A stretch of DNA of 64,000 nt from Heterodera schachtii (Eukaryota > Nematoda > Chromadorea > Rhabditida > Heteroderidae): positions 192,680-256,679 of the forward strand of contig SIJG01000005.1 in the NCBI GenBank assembly GCA_023374025.1, read 5' to 3'. Under the pieces are notes generated by a model. That model was not told where the DNA came from. It did no database searches and worked only from the letters and a program-made list of their open reading frames with translations. How positions within the stretch are numbered: position 1 is the first letter of the stretch; each line of letters opens with the position of its first letter. The translations under genes were made by a program, and so were the position numbers. This document shows, piece by piece, positions 46,901 through 59,660 of this stretch.

Positions 46901-49900
46901 AAATTAATTAAAAATTTAAAAATTTCTCTCCCCCCCCCCCCACCTTTGACATCCATTCGAATTTTGGCCTTCCGATGGCCTCCGCATGATAAAGCGGAGC
47001 CAAATTTGAACTGCAAATCCGCGTACCCATTTGACACTTCGCTGGACGAAAATGTCAATGGCACTTCGTTTGAGGAACCATTGCCGGCAATTGGAATTTC
47101 TGTGCCAGTGATGTCTAGAGGAGTTTCGGAATCAGAAATTGTCTAAGTTGTCAGCCGAGGGAGTGACGAAATTAGTGCTGATTAGCCCACCGGAAATGGT
47201 TATTACACATTTAGGCATTTTGAAGGACTTGCGAAAGAAGAAAGAAAATGCCCATCAGGGGTTTGTCGGAATGCCGATTCCCGACCTTTTTGGTTGAAAA
47301 TGGTGTTTCTTGCCAATTGCTGGCAGTGCTCAGGAAATTTTAACAGTTTTAATGACTCGAGATTCTTGACCATAACCCAATCTAACCGGTGCTATTTTGT
47401 GCTGCAGGCGCAACCGACACAACACAATCGGACGGGAAAATGTTAAACACTTTGAGCAGGCGCTGTGTTGGGCGACTGTTGAAGAGGAGGGGACGGCACA
47501 TTCTGTGAATGGAAACAAAATAATCAAAACTATGTGTCAAAATTTGGGGTCCGAAAATTGGACACCAAATTTTATTTATTTTAAAATAAAAGAAATTAAA
47601 AAAAGTTTATATATAAATATTAGATAAATAATCAAATTCTGTTCCTGAATAGGATTTATATAATACTCGGCCATTTGTCGGTTTCAAATAAAGTGCTATT
47701 AGGGAAATAATTGCAGTTGATATGCTCGAGAAATACAAGTACCGAGTCAAAAAAATTTGATTTTTTGTGTTATCAGTGCAGTTTGGAGCATCTAAGCGGG
47801 GTACGTACCCCCCGCCCCTCACCCCAAAGCCCCTACGCACCCGAAATTTTTAAGGAAAAAAATAGTATTTTTGCTGAAAATTTTCGATTTCCTTACTGGT
47901 ACGCCCCCCCCCCCCCCCCCCAGAATCACTATCTGATCTATGATAGAAATATGAATTTCTATAATAATTTGTTTTTTTCCTATACGTGCTCAATTTTCCG
48001 ATAGCCCTCATAATTTGAGTCGAAGACGGGGAGTGGGATTACCGATCAAATCGGGGAACGGGGTCCTCATACTAGAAAAGGAGAGAAAAAATCTCGAAAA
48101 TTTTTATTTTTTGTGCCATTAGGCACAAATGAAACTTTCGTATTTAAAAAGATTTTAAAAGAGTTCGTCAATAATTTTTAAAGATTATTTGATATTTTTT
48201 TACAAACTTTTTGATAATTTTCATGAAATCTCTAACGGATTTTGCCCTAGAAAGACGAACAGCCGAGTCTTTTTTTTAATTGACACTAACATTGAGCCGG
48301 AACTGAACAGTTGCCGAAACGGCACTAGCCAAAGCGCACAAAAATATGCCGGAAGCCATCCTCTTCAAATACCTTAATGATGGCAGAATTGGGTCATCAT
48401 AGGCTTTCTGCAAAAAAGGGCAAAACTCTTAATTGCCCAAAAAATTAAAAAAAAGAAAATTCTTTTGACGAACAAATAGTGGGTGTGACCTATAAAACCA
48501 GAAGTTGGAATAAGTGAGAGAACATTTGTATACCTTGGGTATACGGTATATCACATTTGAAACCCTGAAAATTTTTCCATTAATAATGGAAATGCTTACG
48601 TGTTCATGTGCAGCATTTGTGCCAATGATGATAATGAAGATGATGATTGATAGACGAGGTACTGAAAAGGAAAATTGATTTTGGCAAAAAAAAATCACAA
48701 TTTTTTATTCCCAATATCAGACAAACTCACATATAAAATAGGTATCAGAACGAGCACAAAAATATTGAAATGTAGCCCAATTTGATCAGGACTGAAAAAG
48801 GCACCGATCATCGGCAAATTCGGGTCGACGTTCATCCGTTGGATGGACCAAATTGAGAGCTAAATGAAAAAGTATAAATCCCGAATAGTGAATGCTAATT
48901 AAAATTTTTTTTTTTTTTGAAAATTGTGTCTTGAAAGAAAAATTGCAAAAAAATAAGCTTTTTTTTTAATTTCACCACCATTTTTGTCTGGTATTTGGCC
49001 ATTTTTTCATTATGCCGCTCCCTATTATTCTGATCAGGCAAGCATTGTTTGAACGTACCATTTGTGATTGGTACGCCCAAAACAATGGCATTGGCACAAA
49101 CAGCAGCATCATACTGAGCACTGCACGGAGCTCTTCAAGGAATTTTGCCTGAAGCATTTATAGTATTTAAAATTATCTCTATTCAAGCAGAATAATATAA
49201 AATTTTGGTAATGAGCCAATTTAGACCAATTAGCAAATTTAATTGGTTTGTTTCTCTCATCCACCTGTCCGCACACATTTTTTCGTCCAAAATCGCACTC
49301 TTTGTCCCGCTCACAGTTGTGGTCATCCAAGAAATGATCCAGCAAGTGCTTTGGCTCCGCACTTTGTTGGTTTCGCGACTTTGCCAACACCATTCGCCGT
49401 TGTTTATACCTGAAAGTGGCACGAATAAATTAGTAACAAATTTTCTTGGCGTAATTTAGGCGAATAAAATTTATGATGAATTTATTTATTTTAATTTTAA
49501 CTATAAAAATCAATGATTGAAAATTCTACCGTCTTTTGTTGTGCAGTGCCGTTTTGATGGTACTGTAGCAGCGACTGAACACATTTTGGCCGGGCGATGG
49601 CAACCGCTTTCGAAACACCCGATTGGCACCAATCAGAAGTACGGCAGAAAACAGAAGGAAGCCGGTAGCGGTCAAAAGAAGGATCAGAAATGGCTGATCG
49701 GGCGGTAAAGGCCATGGGGAAACACCTTTTTAGGGTGTGGATTTTACGATGGGAAATTCCAAAAAAATTAATAAAATGAAAAAAACTGCGACAGAAAAAA
49801 CATTTTCCTAGCTAAAATTTAATTGACAGATAATGGATTATTTAATTTTTCTGATAAATGGAGAATTATTTAGGCTCTCAAAAGATAAAATAATATTTTA

Positions 49901-51432
49901 ATTTGCTTTATTTATGTTATTTCGTGATTTCTAAGCTAATCGCTTTTTAGCCAAATTACCAATCGTTCCGCAAACAAATAAATGTTAGGCAAAAATAAAC
50001 TGTGTAAAAAACTCGACAAAATTTAGCACAATAATAATTAGACTGACCCTGTAGCTTTGGGATGATGAAAGTGGCAGCGAGAATGATGGCGTAGTGCTCA
50101 ACGGCATAGTAAAACGCGAAGAAACGACCAATTTGTGTGACATTTGGCGGTGAAATCTGTGCAAAAAATAAAAAATAAAAATTTTATAAAATTATAATTT
50201 CTTAAATCGCTTAGGCATGTGTTTAATGACACTTCGTGTGCCAGCTGAGCACAGTCAAACCCACCTGATCGGCACCAAAAGAGGGCAAAACGGCACGGAT
50301 GCCACCGCAGGCGTAGACAAGAAAAAAGAGAGCAAACTTCTCCAGGCCCCTGAAGGGTAATTCTTATTAAAAAAACCAAGATTTTTTGAAATACGGATGC
50401 AAAAACTGAGGCCCAGGAAAGACGGGGCCAATGGTGAACAAAAGTTGGCCCACAAAATACAGTGGAAACATTGAGGCGAGCAATCTTAAGCGCATTGGTA
50501 AATGTTTTACACTTTTTTTTTGATTTAAAAATAAATTTAATTAAACGGTAATATTTTCAAATATTTTTTTATTTAAAATTTAAATTATTAACAATTTAAA
50601 TACATTTATCTTTAGTAATTTAAGAGAAAGATCAAAAAATTTGCAATAATTAAAATATAAAATTTTTTCATTTTCCAAATTATTTATTAATTTAAATTGC
50701 TTCACCCGTAATTGCCATTTTTCGCATCGGCCATTGCAGCACCGACAATTGGCGAGAAAACAGTGACTCCGATGCAAAGCAAAATGAATGCGTTGGCGGA
50801 TGCCTCGTCCACGTGCAAAGTGCCGACCATCAGAGGGAACAAAGTGCCTAAAATGGGATAGTTATTAATTTAATTGTAAATATGCAAAAATTAGATAAAA
50901 TTTAAACAACAAGGGTCAAAATTGAGTACTATTAATAGAAAGTTGCTACTCGTCAAGAATGAAATTTTGTCCGTTCCTGATCGGAAATAAAAAATTGCCG
51001 ACCAAGTTTTCGTGGGTTGGCATGATATAGAAGGTAAATTTTGAGACTCAGTTTGGGTAAATCATACGATAAATTGTATATTTCGAGCTTTTCTGAAACA
51101 TTAAATTCCTTCCTAATGAATTGGTGTTCTGTCAGTCCTTTATAATGCCAAATGCCTATTTTTCTGCCGATTTTGGCATTTTTGCCTACTTCTTGTCTAT
51201 TGGGTGCTTTTTATGTGCCTATTTTGCGATTTTTGTGCCTGCAATTTGCATCACTATTAAATGTATTTATTAAATTACCTTTAAGCGTATGAAAAGAGAG
51301 ACGTTCAAAAAATTGAACGCCCAGCAACAATGAGCTGGCCATTGTTGGTGAACTGTTCGAATTTGTTGGCGCTCGTCGCAGCGGCTTCGGCGGTGCAGCT
51401 GACCCTTCTAATTCCGTAATTCCTTCCTTACG
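43957..51432 (-). CDS. Proton-coupled oligopeptide transporter (POT/PTR2 family)
   Basis: Minus-strand exons: 51279-51432 (ATG at 51342 or earlier), 50706-50847, 50395-50484, 50265-50349, 50048-50156, 49530-49735, 49265-49409, 49059-49148, 48731-48859, 48600-48661, 48291-48372, loop exons that include 46944-47142, 46754-46853 and 45780-46259, then 45365-45524 (3' end uncertain), 44866-44954, 44611-44642, 44512-44548 and 43957-44214. Family motifs: VQFFERLSFHTLKG (E-x-x-E/R region of TM1), YACGGIRAVLPSFGADQ, SMMLLFVPMPLFWAYQ, MIGAFFSPDQIG, LGPGSASIYAV, LLPQYVLAALSEILLSI, ITALEFCYIQAPISLKA. It should import di- and tripeptides with protons across a plasma membrane. The exon count between 48290 and 47143 is not settled. 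Confidence 0.88.
45895..46125. repeat. 18-bp coding minisatellite GACGAATTGTCGACAGCC
   Basis: Ten or more tandem units, with variants TCTACAGCCGGCGTT and AATGATGAC. On the minus strand it encodes AVDNSS(S/T) repeats inside the large extracellular loop of the peptide transporter. The repeat keeps the frame because its length is a multiple of three. Asn-Ser-Ser sites suggest heavy N-glycosylation. Confidence 0.9.
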
Positions 51433-52966
51433 CTGTGAACCGGCAGAAACCTATAAAAGATTATTTCAAAGAAAACATATCTCATTTCAGATGGGTTTTC
51501 GTCAGTGAAAATTCGCAAAGACAGTTACTCTTTCTCGAACAAAAACTCGGGACTGACAAGGCCAGACCGGTGCTGGTTGATAGCAGGGTTGTCGCGGTTC
51601 GAGAAAATTGTCGGACCGAGATTCGGGACGAGTAAAATGTCGGGTTGGGACTCGAAAAAAGAAATGCCGGATTTCGCGACTCGGGATTAAGAATGGTAAC
51701 CCTGGTTTCGAGTGATTGAACTCCCCATTCCCTCCAGCGATTAACTTTTCTTTATCGTATATGGCAAAAAAGAACCACGAAGGGATGAATATTTTGGAGA
51801 GTACTCCTTGTACATGTAATATATTTATGCCTCGGGCATTTGCGCTCCAGGACATTGTGCTTAATTGTATTGTAAGTCCAAATCTGGTTAAGTTTTTACT
51901 TCTCAGATAGCTTAAAAATATTAAATTTTACAAAATCACGCTCTTCTAGTTTATTAGGAATAATTATTCTGTTGTTTTAATAATTAAGAAAAAATTCAAT
52001 TATCAATTACAACCCTTTCCGATCACTTCCAATCACTTGTTTAGTGCTGCTTACGACCTCTAGGATTATAAAAAACTCAATTTTACATGGACGAAAATTC
52101 TGGATACGCTAATTGAATATTTTATAAATTCTGACCAAATTGTTGTTGGCCGTCGAATGAGCAGCTTTTTGACGTGAATCGCTGGAGACTTTGACGTATT
52201 CTGTTCCTATAGAGGCGATTTGGTAGTCCATTGCATTGTGCAATTTATTTGCTTAACCCAGCAACAAATTAATGCAAGAAATGATGTAAAAAAATATTAA
52301 AAATTAATTTAAAATGATAAAATTTGAAATTTTTTTAATTCTCTAAACGACACTCAGACAAAAAGAAAGACCAAAATAAAAAAATAAATTAAAAAAGGAA
52401 AACAATTTTTATGTTTTCCTTTTTTATTAATTCAATTGACAAACTTAATTAATAATTAAAATAGTATGAGTAATTTTATTAAAATAAAAGTGAGAATAAT
52501 CCATAGGATCAATCTTAAGCCGAATGGTTTTGTCGCTTTTTATTTCCGCGACCTTGGTTTAAATTTTGCATAAAATTTAATTCAAAATTACAAATTTAAT
52601 TTAAAAAATAAAATATGAGCAATTGTATTACAATTTTGGATCATCACCAGTCCAGTTCATAATTTACATTCAATGGGCAACGAAAGGTGCACAAATTTTG
52701 GGAGACGAACAACAGTAAAATTGGGCTTAGAGAAGAGCACTAGTGCAAATGGGTGGATTAACGACACAAAAATGGTTGGATTAAATGCGCTTAGGTTGGA
52801 TAAGCCCCACACTACCGGTACTAATTATATTTTCTGTGTTTTTTTCTAAAGCTGAGGGTAAATTTCTCAATTGAAATTTAAGATAAAAATCTCGAATATG
52901 GTTAAAGATGGTATGAAAAATTATTTCAGGTGAAAAAATTCAAAAATGCTATTGGAGTGTTGCAAC
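51433..52966. other. No gene seen; possible short MITE
   Basis: A pair CAGGGTTGTC (51586) and GGTAACCCTG (51704) could be ends of a small hAT element, but the flanking 8-mers agree poorly. The rest is AT-rich without coding segments. Confidence 0.35.
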
Positions 52967-53393
52967 CAGGGCTGCACGCAATTGCGGATTGCGGATTACG
53001 GAAATTGCGGGGTTTTTGGAGTTACGGATTGCGGGTTGCGGATTTTTGGGATTTGTCCGCAATTTTCATCCGCAATTTGAATCATTTTTAAGACGATTTC
53101 GTGCGAGATATTTTAATAAAATGAATTTTTGTTCTTTTTTTTATTTAAAGAGAATATATACATTTCTTTAAATTCTTATTTCTTTAGCAATTAAAAATGT
53201 CAAACTTAAATCCTGGTAATTGGTGGTTATTATTTTGACCGTTTTTATAATTTACTTTAATATGTTTTTAAATTGCTTTTAAAAGCACAGTTGGATTTTT
53301 TAATATTGAAAATTTAAAAAAATTAAAATTTTGAGAATTACGGATTGCGGAAATTGTAGGGTTTTTGTGAAAATCCAGTTGCGTGCAGCCCTG
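52967..53393. mobile_element. hAT MITE with TTGCGGA words
   Basis: Perfect 15-bp TIR CAGGGCTGCACGCAA and perfect 8-bp target duplication GTTGCAAC (52959-52966, 53394-53401). 427 bp. Subterminal arrays of GGATTGCGGATTACGGAAA-like words lie at both ends. Non-coding. Confidence 0.95.
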
Positions 53394-53999
53394 GTTGCAA
53401 CTCGGTTTGAGTTCGAATGTCTTTTAAATATGTTTGAAATGCCTTATGGTATGCTTGCCGATATTCCATACTAAATAAAAATGGGAACATTTCCATACAT
53501 ATATCCCGAGGCTGCCAAATGCCCTTGTTTTTAAGATTGTCCTTATTTAGGAGAGTAGCCGAATCTCAGAAATTCGACAAATCCTTATTCCCAAGACTGT
53601 CTTTGTTTTCAATGTTGAAATTGATTTTTGTAAGTTTCATCAATTTGAAATATCTTGTTTTTTTAATTAGGCTCAAAAAGCGCAAAAGTTGGTTTAAATT
53701 TTTAATTTCCAATGCTAAATTAATTTTTACCACCGACAAATTTGTTAAAACAGGAAAAATATAAAATAAATAATGCTAATTGAATGCTTTTAGCGTTTTT
53801 TAGTTTTTGGCGATGGAAACCCTGCAAATTATACACATTTGTTCAACACCATGTAAAGTACAAAATGGGTCCGTTTGATGCAGCGGCAATGTTCAAAAAG
53901 TCCAAAAATTTGGTGTCCAAACACCAAGCAGTGATCGGCGAAAGTGACGGTTTGATCAGAATGACATAAATCGAACAGACCAAATAACCTCTACCTCTA
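53394..53999. other. No gene supported
   Basis: A 53784-53969 open stretch ending GESDGLIRMT-stop has some coding texture but no splice context. TCCTTATTT words at 53515-53600 resemble those of the MITE at 28528. Confidence 0.3.
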
Positions 54000-55556
54000 A
54001 GGTGGAAAAAACCTAAAATAACTTTAGTTTCCTACACTTTGTGTCTGACCCAAAAAAATTATAGTTTCCTATAATAAGATTGTAGAAAACTAAAAAATAT
54101 TACGCCAGAAAAGCTCATAAATTTAAAATTTTCTAACTTTTGCTACTTTTTCTTCTTCAGTATTTAATTTAGAATAACAACACATTTATGTAAAGTCATT
54201 TTAACTGTTCTAAAATTACTTTTTAATCGATTCTAACGAAAATTCACCAATTGTTATTAACTTGGATAGATACTGCAGGACTCCGCTAACGAGTCAGGAA
54301 AACAAAACTTATGAAAGGGCTGTGAGTTAACTTTTAAACAAGCTGAAGTCCGACCACAAATACCAAATTACTTGTGCCGCATTGAAGCGCAATCCATTTC
54401 GTTTTTTCGAGTCGGAAGAAATCCATCAAATCGTTACAGCATATGGTCAGCTGTGATACGTTATAAATATTTCAATAAATTTTTAATTTAAAATTTAGCG
54501 TTGCGCATGAGAAAGTTGGAACTTTTTGTGAGAGCAGGAGTGTCACGCCGTCGCGCATAGGAATTGCGCAAGCAGTGCGGGACCGCGCCACTGCGATGGA
54601 CCAGAAGCAAGAATACAAACGACTCGTGGAAAGGACATTAGCTTTCTGCGCCCGTTCATTATCCACTTTTGCGAATGGAATGGCAGTGAAAAAAACGAGG
54701 AAGACTGTGACGAAATATTCACGATCTCCTAATCAAGAAAGGAGCGGCGTCATGCGAAAATGTTATGCAAATTGGAAGGACAACTGATGAAGGACAAAAC
54801 GTGTTAAGCGGTGGCGAAGGTGTGTTAATTAACCGACCCGTACCATGGCAGCCGTCTTTCTGCAGCGGAAAAGCGACAACTGAATCAATTTTCCGATCAA
54901 CTGAAAGAACTATCAAAATTCGTGACCACTGCAAAGTTGTAAAAATGTGAAAATTTTTGAAGTTACTTTTTTGTGTTAAGAAATATTCCCCAAATTGATG
55001 ACGCAACCAATGCTTTTTTGTTGGAGTCCGTGTGCACGCGTTGGCTGACCAACCACATTATGTGCCGGGCGTTTCACGAAGAAATCGACAAAATCAAAGA
55101 AGCAGTGACAATGCACGGAGATGACTCATTGAAAGGTCTTCAAAGAAGACTTTGAAGTATATAATGTTTGGCAGTCGCGAAATTGGAGGCAAATATGTTC
55201 AAAATTGAAAGAAAATATTTTATTTAAGTTCAATAACACAAAATTTCATTTTTTATTTATTCAATTTTACTTTTTATTAGTCTGATAAAATTATTTGATG
55301 AACTATGCTTATTAAATCAGTTGTTAGAACGTTTTATTAGGTGAAAACTCGAGAAACAAATACTTGGAAATGCTTGATTTTACTAAAATGTTGAATTTTT
55401 GAGCTTTTCTGGCGTAATTTTTTTTAGTTTCCTACAATCTGACGTAGGAAACTATAGTTCATTTTTCAATTTATTCCCTACAATTTAGCTATTTCTTATT
55501 TCGCTTCTCTGCCGCATTGTAGGAAACTAAAGTTATTTTAGGTTTTTTCCACCTTA
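54000..55556. mobile_element. Long-TIR element with TA target, carrying coding-like sequence
   Basis: Imperfect terminal inverted repeats of about 130-165 bp begin AGGTGGAAAAAACCTAAAAT and are flanked by TA on both sides, as in Tc1/mariner elements. The interior is less AT-rich and has open segments on the plus strand: 54330-54455 (CAALKRNPFRFFESEEIHQI), 54498-54787 (RIGIAQAVRDRATAMDQKQE, KRLVERTLAFCARSLSTFAN) and 54973-55155 (DDATNAFLLESVCTRWLTNH, IMCRAFHEEIDKIKE). None resembles a DDE transposase. They may be a captured host gene fragment. Inner copies of TAGTTTCCTAC repeat within each TIR. Confidence 0.7.
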
Positions 55557-56336
55557 TCTACCTCCAACATTAATGGCAACAATGCAAAAAAGTGCGCGAA
55601 ATGTGCGGCGATTGATCGAATCAACGGACGGTAAACCTAAAGATGAATTCAGTTGTTATAGCCTTCTCGGGATTATCGGATTATTGTACAATAATTATCT
55701 GCGAAGTCGAGAAATTTCTCTATTTTGACTAAAAAATTCATATACAAACCAGGACCGATTTAGCTAACAAGGGAACATTCCGAGCTTTAAGTCGGAAAAT
55801 GCATATGTATTATATACCATTGGATAGAGATTTTAGCTTGGTTTGAAGCTTCTAGGCCGTATTTCCATATGCATATTTGTGCATATTTCGCGATTTATGT
55901 GCATATTTTGGCATTTCGTGCATACTGTACCTTACTGTATTGTGTCTTACGTACGCAATAAAAGGGTTGGCATTATAATTGTAATGTCGCACCAATTAAT
56001 TAATGGGGGTAAGTGAAAAGTACAAATGTTAAGTGCTCACATGCTTATTCATTTTGTAGCAAATTCAAATTTTGAATATGACTACGATTTAAAATTTGCT
56101 TAAAGAATGTTAACTTAATATTAAGAAAATTATTTTTACCTATTTTTGTGCCTATTTTGCGATATTTTGTGCCTAAAAATGGAAGCCCTAATCATTATAA
56201 TTTTTTGCACAAACATTTTTTGTGATTCATTTATTCCCATTACAAATCCAATGTAAATGTAAATCAATGAAATAATTCCAAATCGTAATCGTTTACGTAA
56301 ATTAATTAATGCTTAAGGTGTTAAATTAATGAAGAA
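55557..56336. other. No gene; hAT-like word arrays
   Basis: TGCATATTT words at 55865-55925 and GTGCCTATTTT words ending AGCCCTA at about 56190 look like isolated hAT ends. The phrase GCTTGGTTTGAAGCTTCTAGG at 55834 also occurs, inverted, inside the MITE at 62890. Confidence 0.4.
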
Positions 56337-59106
56337 TTAATCGGAAATGCCATCGTAATTATCAAATTCCATTTTAATTGTCTTAAAATCATTAGTTCTT
56401 CCCTTCGCATCAAATTCCACTTCAATTTGGCCATTCTCTTCCATTTATTTCTTTTCATTATTACCTTTTTTGACTATGTTGGCCAATACGCGTTTCGCTG
56501 GTCGACCAGCAGCAGCAGTGCTTTGCCTCTTTAAAATTATTATTAAGAAAACAATTGAAAATATTTTGATTTCTAATCAAAATTATTTTGATTTCTAATC
56601 AAAATTTGTGGGAATGGGTCGTTTTATTAGGCTTACAAAAAACCCAAAAATTTCTAACACGTAAAGACATCCTTACAAAAAAACTTCAGAAATTTCGAGT
56701 TTTTTGCAAATTTCATTTTATGACTTTTTTGTTAATTGTCTAATCGCCAAGCAATAAGAAAACCCGGCCCGGTGATTTTTGGGAAAATCCGGGTTGACCG
56801 GGTTATGAGAGGCCGGGCCCGGAACCCGGTCGTTTTTGAAAATCCAACCCGGCCCGGAACCCGGCATTTTTGACCGGGTTATGATTTAGCCAAAGTTTGT
56901 TCTTTTTTTTTTCTATTCGAAGAATTCAACTTTATAGAAATGATAATTTTGGTATTTTTCTTTTTAATTTTAAGAAAATAGTCTTATTTGGGAAATTGGA
57001 CTATTTAAAAAAAGGTCAAAGTTTTGAGTACGTAAAAAATAATATTCAAAAATTTTTTCATTATCAAAGTTTTTGATATTTCTTAAAAAAAGCAAGAAAA
57101 ATAATTAAACCGGACTTTAAAAATTCTTAATTTTCTTGAAAAATTTGCTAAAATCGCTAAATTTAGTCATTTTTGGATAAAATTTGTTGACAAATCGTAT
57201 TAAAAATTACAAAATTTCCCCCGGCGGCGCCTATCGGCACCGCCGGACCCCCTTATTCCCAAATTTTTTTGATAAAAAGCGCCGCAAAAAAGGTGTAATG
57301 GTGTAATTGCCCCTTTTCAAAAAAAACAATGTAAATGAAGTGAGAAAAAGATTCTATGGAAATCAGTGAATATTTTTTCAAACAAATGTAGAAAAATACC
57401 AAAAAAATTTCCGATTTACGAAAATTTAGTGCCTATGCCATCCCTGATGCATAAATTATTTATTATAAAAATTTAGAAAAATCGCTATGAAAATTTTCTA
57501 AAATTTAATTCTTGAATTTTCTCTTATAGAAAATCTAAGATCTTTTTTTGAAAAATTTAAAGTTTATAATTGAAGATGTCATTTATTATTGATGCCTGAA
57601 GTGAAATAGAGCAGAAATTTAACACTTGACCCACTTTTTGGTCAATTTTGGTGTTGAAAAATATGTGAAAATTAAAATTTTTACCAACCCGGAACCCGGC
57701 AATTTGAAAACCCGGGTTGACCGGGTTTTGAGAGGCCGGGCCCGGAACCCGGTTGCTTCTGAAAAAATCAGCCCGGCCCGGCATTTTTGAGAATTCCGAT
57801 CTCTACTTTTCATATCACTTTTTCGCCGTGCTTTTCCAAAAGTTTGAGATTTATAGGCTCAATTTGTACGGATTTTTAATTTAAAATGATAAAATATGTA
57901 TAAATTAAAAAAAACTATGAGGAATTATATTTTGTCGACAGGAAACCCATGAGCATACAAAAATAAAATTAAAATATTTGAATTTCTGTAGAGGGATTGA
58001 ACCAGGGGAAAGAATTATAAAATCAAGAATTTTAGCCACTAGCCCATCAACAGAATTAGGAGTGTTACTTTTAAAGAATATGTTAATTATTTTTTCTTAA
58101 ATTTTTTCCTTTGACCCCAATTTTCATGACTAATTTTTCAAATAGACCCCCATTCTTACCAGTGCTTATTTAGTCCCGCCGGGACCGGGATTTTTTTTTT
58201 CAAAACACAGGACCTCAGAGGACCGGAAATTCCCGCCCCGGTCCCGACCCACCCTAGTTTTGACAATGAAAAAAGTGATAGCCCAAAAATTTGGACTGGC
58301 ACCGAAAAGTCGGCGCCGAAACGACCCACACTCAAAATTTGTCTATTTTTAAATTAAAAGAATTTGTCTTCAATTTGAAAACTATAAAATATATTTTTAT
58401 TTCCAAAATTCTGCAATTTACACATACGAATTTCGTTATGAATGCTTGCCACAGTGAAAGGCGCTGACTGTCAAACCATTCCTAAAATTAATTTAATAAT
58501 AATAATTATTATTTTAAATTATAGATTTTTCCTTATTAAACCCTACTTCAACTTGCTTCTCCGTAAGCCCAGTTTCCATGGCCAATTGTGCACATTCAGA
58601 AGCACATGGGACTTTTGTTATGGCAAATTTGCGTTCCAATTTGCCTAATTGATCGGCCGAAATGTTTTGTTGTTGCGTCTTCAAATTAAAATTAAGCCAA
58701 TTAATTCCCAGCCCAATTTTGACTCCTCTGCATAATTCTACGCATTTAAATTCCGTCTAATTGTCTCAGCTTTAGAATTAAAAAATAATTACTTAAAATT
58801 GTTTATTCCATTTGCAACATCATTGATAGGGCTGGGAAATTTATGTAAGAAAAATTGCGAAATAAGTATAAAAAACCAAAATAGTTATTAAATAAGTACA
58901 TTATCACCTTTTTGTCCCCAATTGCTTTGCACACATTTCCCCCCCCCCCCCCTACCTCCTCGCATTTTGCGATTTTTCTTCCCCCTTTTTCCCATTTTGT
59001 GTTTTGTCTCACCGTTTGCTGGATGACCTTCTTGTTGTCAGTGTGTTGTTCGAGCCATTTGGATAACAACAGTTTCATTTCGCATTTGTTTATGAAGGAC
59101 AATTGC
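56337..59106 (-). CDS. Divergent POU-homeobox gene, C-terminal part only
   Basis: Minus-strand exons, all in phase: 59013-59106, 58547-58678, 58428-58481, 56465-56528 and 56337-56437. The first encodes the end of a POU-specific domain (QLSFINKCEMKLLLSKWLEQ, cf. LSFKNMCKLKPLLxKWLE). The next gives a homeodomain (LGKLERKFAITKVPCASECA, QLAMETGLTEKQVE), then EWFDSQR in place of the usual VWFCNRR, after an intron at the position common in homeoboxes. The basic N-terminal arm of the homeodomain is missing, so DNA binding is doubtful. The tail has an AT-hook-like GRPAKR. The last intron would be only 27 nt. A MITE-type repeat at 56757-57810 occupies one intron. No 5' exons for the rest of the POU domain are present. 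Confidence 0.6.
56757..57810. repeat. CCGGGCCCGG-rich element in POU gene intron
   Basis: Two similar blocks of about 120 bases at 56757-56880 and 57685-57790, each with GGGTTGACCGGGTT and GAGAGGCCGGGCCCGGAACC, bracket AT-rich DNA with one hairpin motif at 57221-57247. The blocks are direct rather than clearly inverted repeats. Similar CCGGGACC words occur at 58175-58255 and 62130-62200. Confidence 0.5.
57991..58053 (-). repeat. tRNA-like relic or SINE head
   Basis: On the minus strand TGGGCTAGTGGCTAAAA (A-box-like) is followed by a B box TGGTTCAATCCC. Spacing fits, stems are poor. It resembles the relic at 33820. Confidence 0.4.
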
Positions 59107-59154
59107 CTTCAAAGAGACAGACTCACAATTTGTATCAGCAACACCCCAATGGCA

Positions 59155-59535
59155 CGGTAGGGGTCAACTCCGTCTGGACAACTCCGTCTCAGAAATGTTC
59201 AAAAAGCTATAACTTTTTCCTTTGTTCACCAACTTTATCAAATATGGTATCATTCGAAAGCTTTAAATATTTGGAAGATATATCTAATCTATTCCAAGTG
59301 ATTAAGCAGCTCACCAAAAAGTTGTCGCTTGAAATCCATAAAAAGGCAGAATTTTCGAAGTTTTTTATCTCCGTCTTTTTTTACAGTTCGATATTCTCTG
59401 TAATTATTTATAGGCTAATAGAACCTGTGAAGAACTTTCGAATGATATCAAGATTGTTAAATTCTATCAACAATTAAAAAAGTTATATTGATTCAAATTG
59501 GCTCAGACGGAGTTGGACGAAGTTGGTCCGTTGCG
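59155..59535. mobile_element. MITE with ACTCCGTC ends
   Basis: Flanked by a perfect 9-bp duplication CCAATGGCA (59146-59154, 59536-59544). The ends carry GGTCAACTCCGTCTGGACAA on the left and, inverted, CCAACTTCGTCCAACTCCGT on the right. An internal open stretch at 59190-59477 on the plus strand has no recognised domain. It lies between the laminin and POU coding parts. Confidence 0.75.
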
Positions 59536-59660
59536 CCAATGGCATCCACTGCCTTTTAAGTCCCGAAAAGCCTAAATCATATAACAATCGCTCCCCCGCC
59601 CTCGATGAGATCAATGCCCCCGATTTACGTTTTGTGTATAAATCAAATCTCAACACCCAC

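Noticed and set aside
51586..51704. Small hAT MITE
   Set aside because: Ends CAGGGTTGTC and GGTAACCCTG pair only partly, and the flanking 8-mers GTTGATAG and GTTTCGAG are not a convincing duplication.
59103..59477. Plus-strand 124-codon open frame
   Set aside because: It begins outside and runs through the MITE at 59155-59535, without splice signals or a recognised domain.
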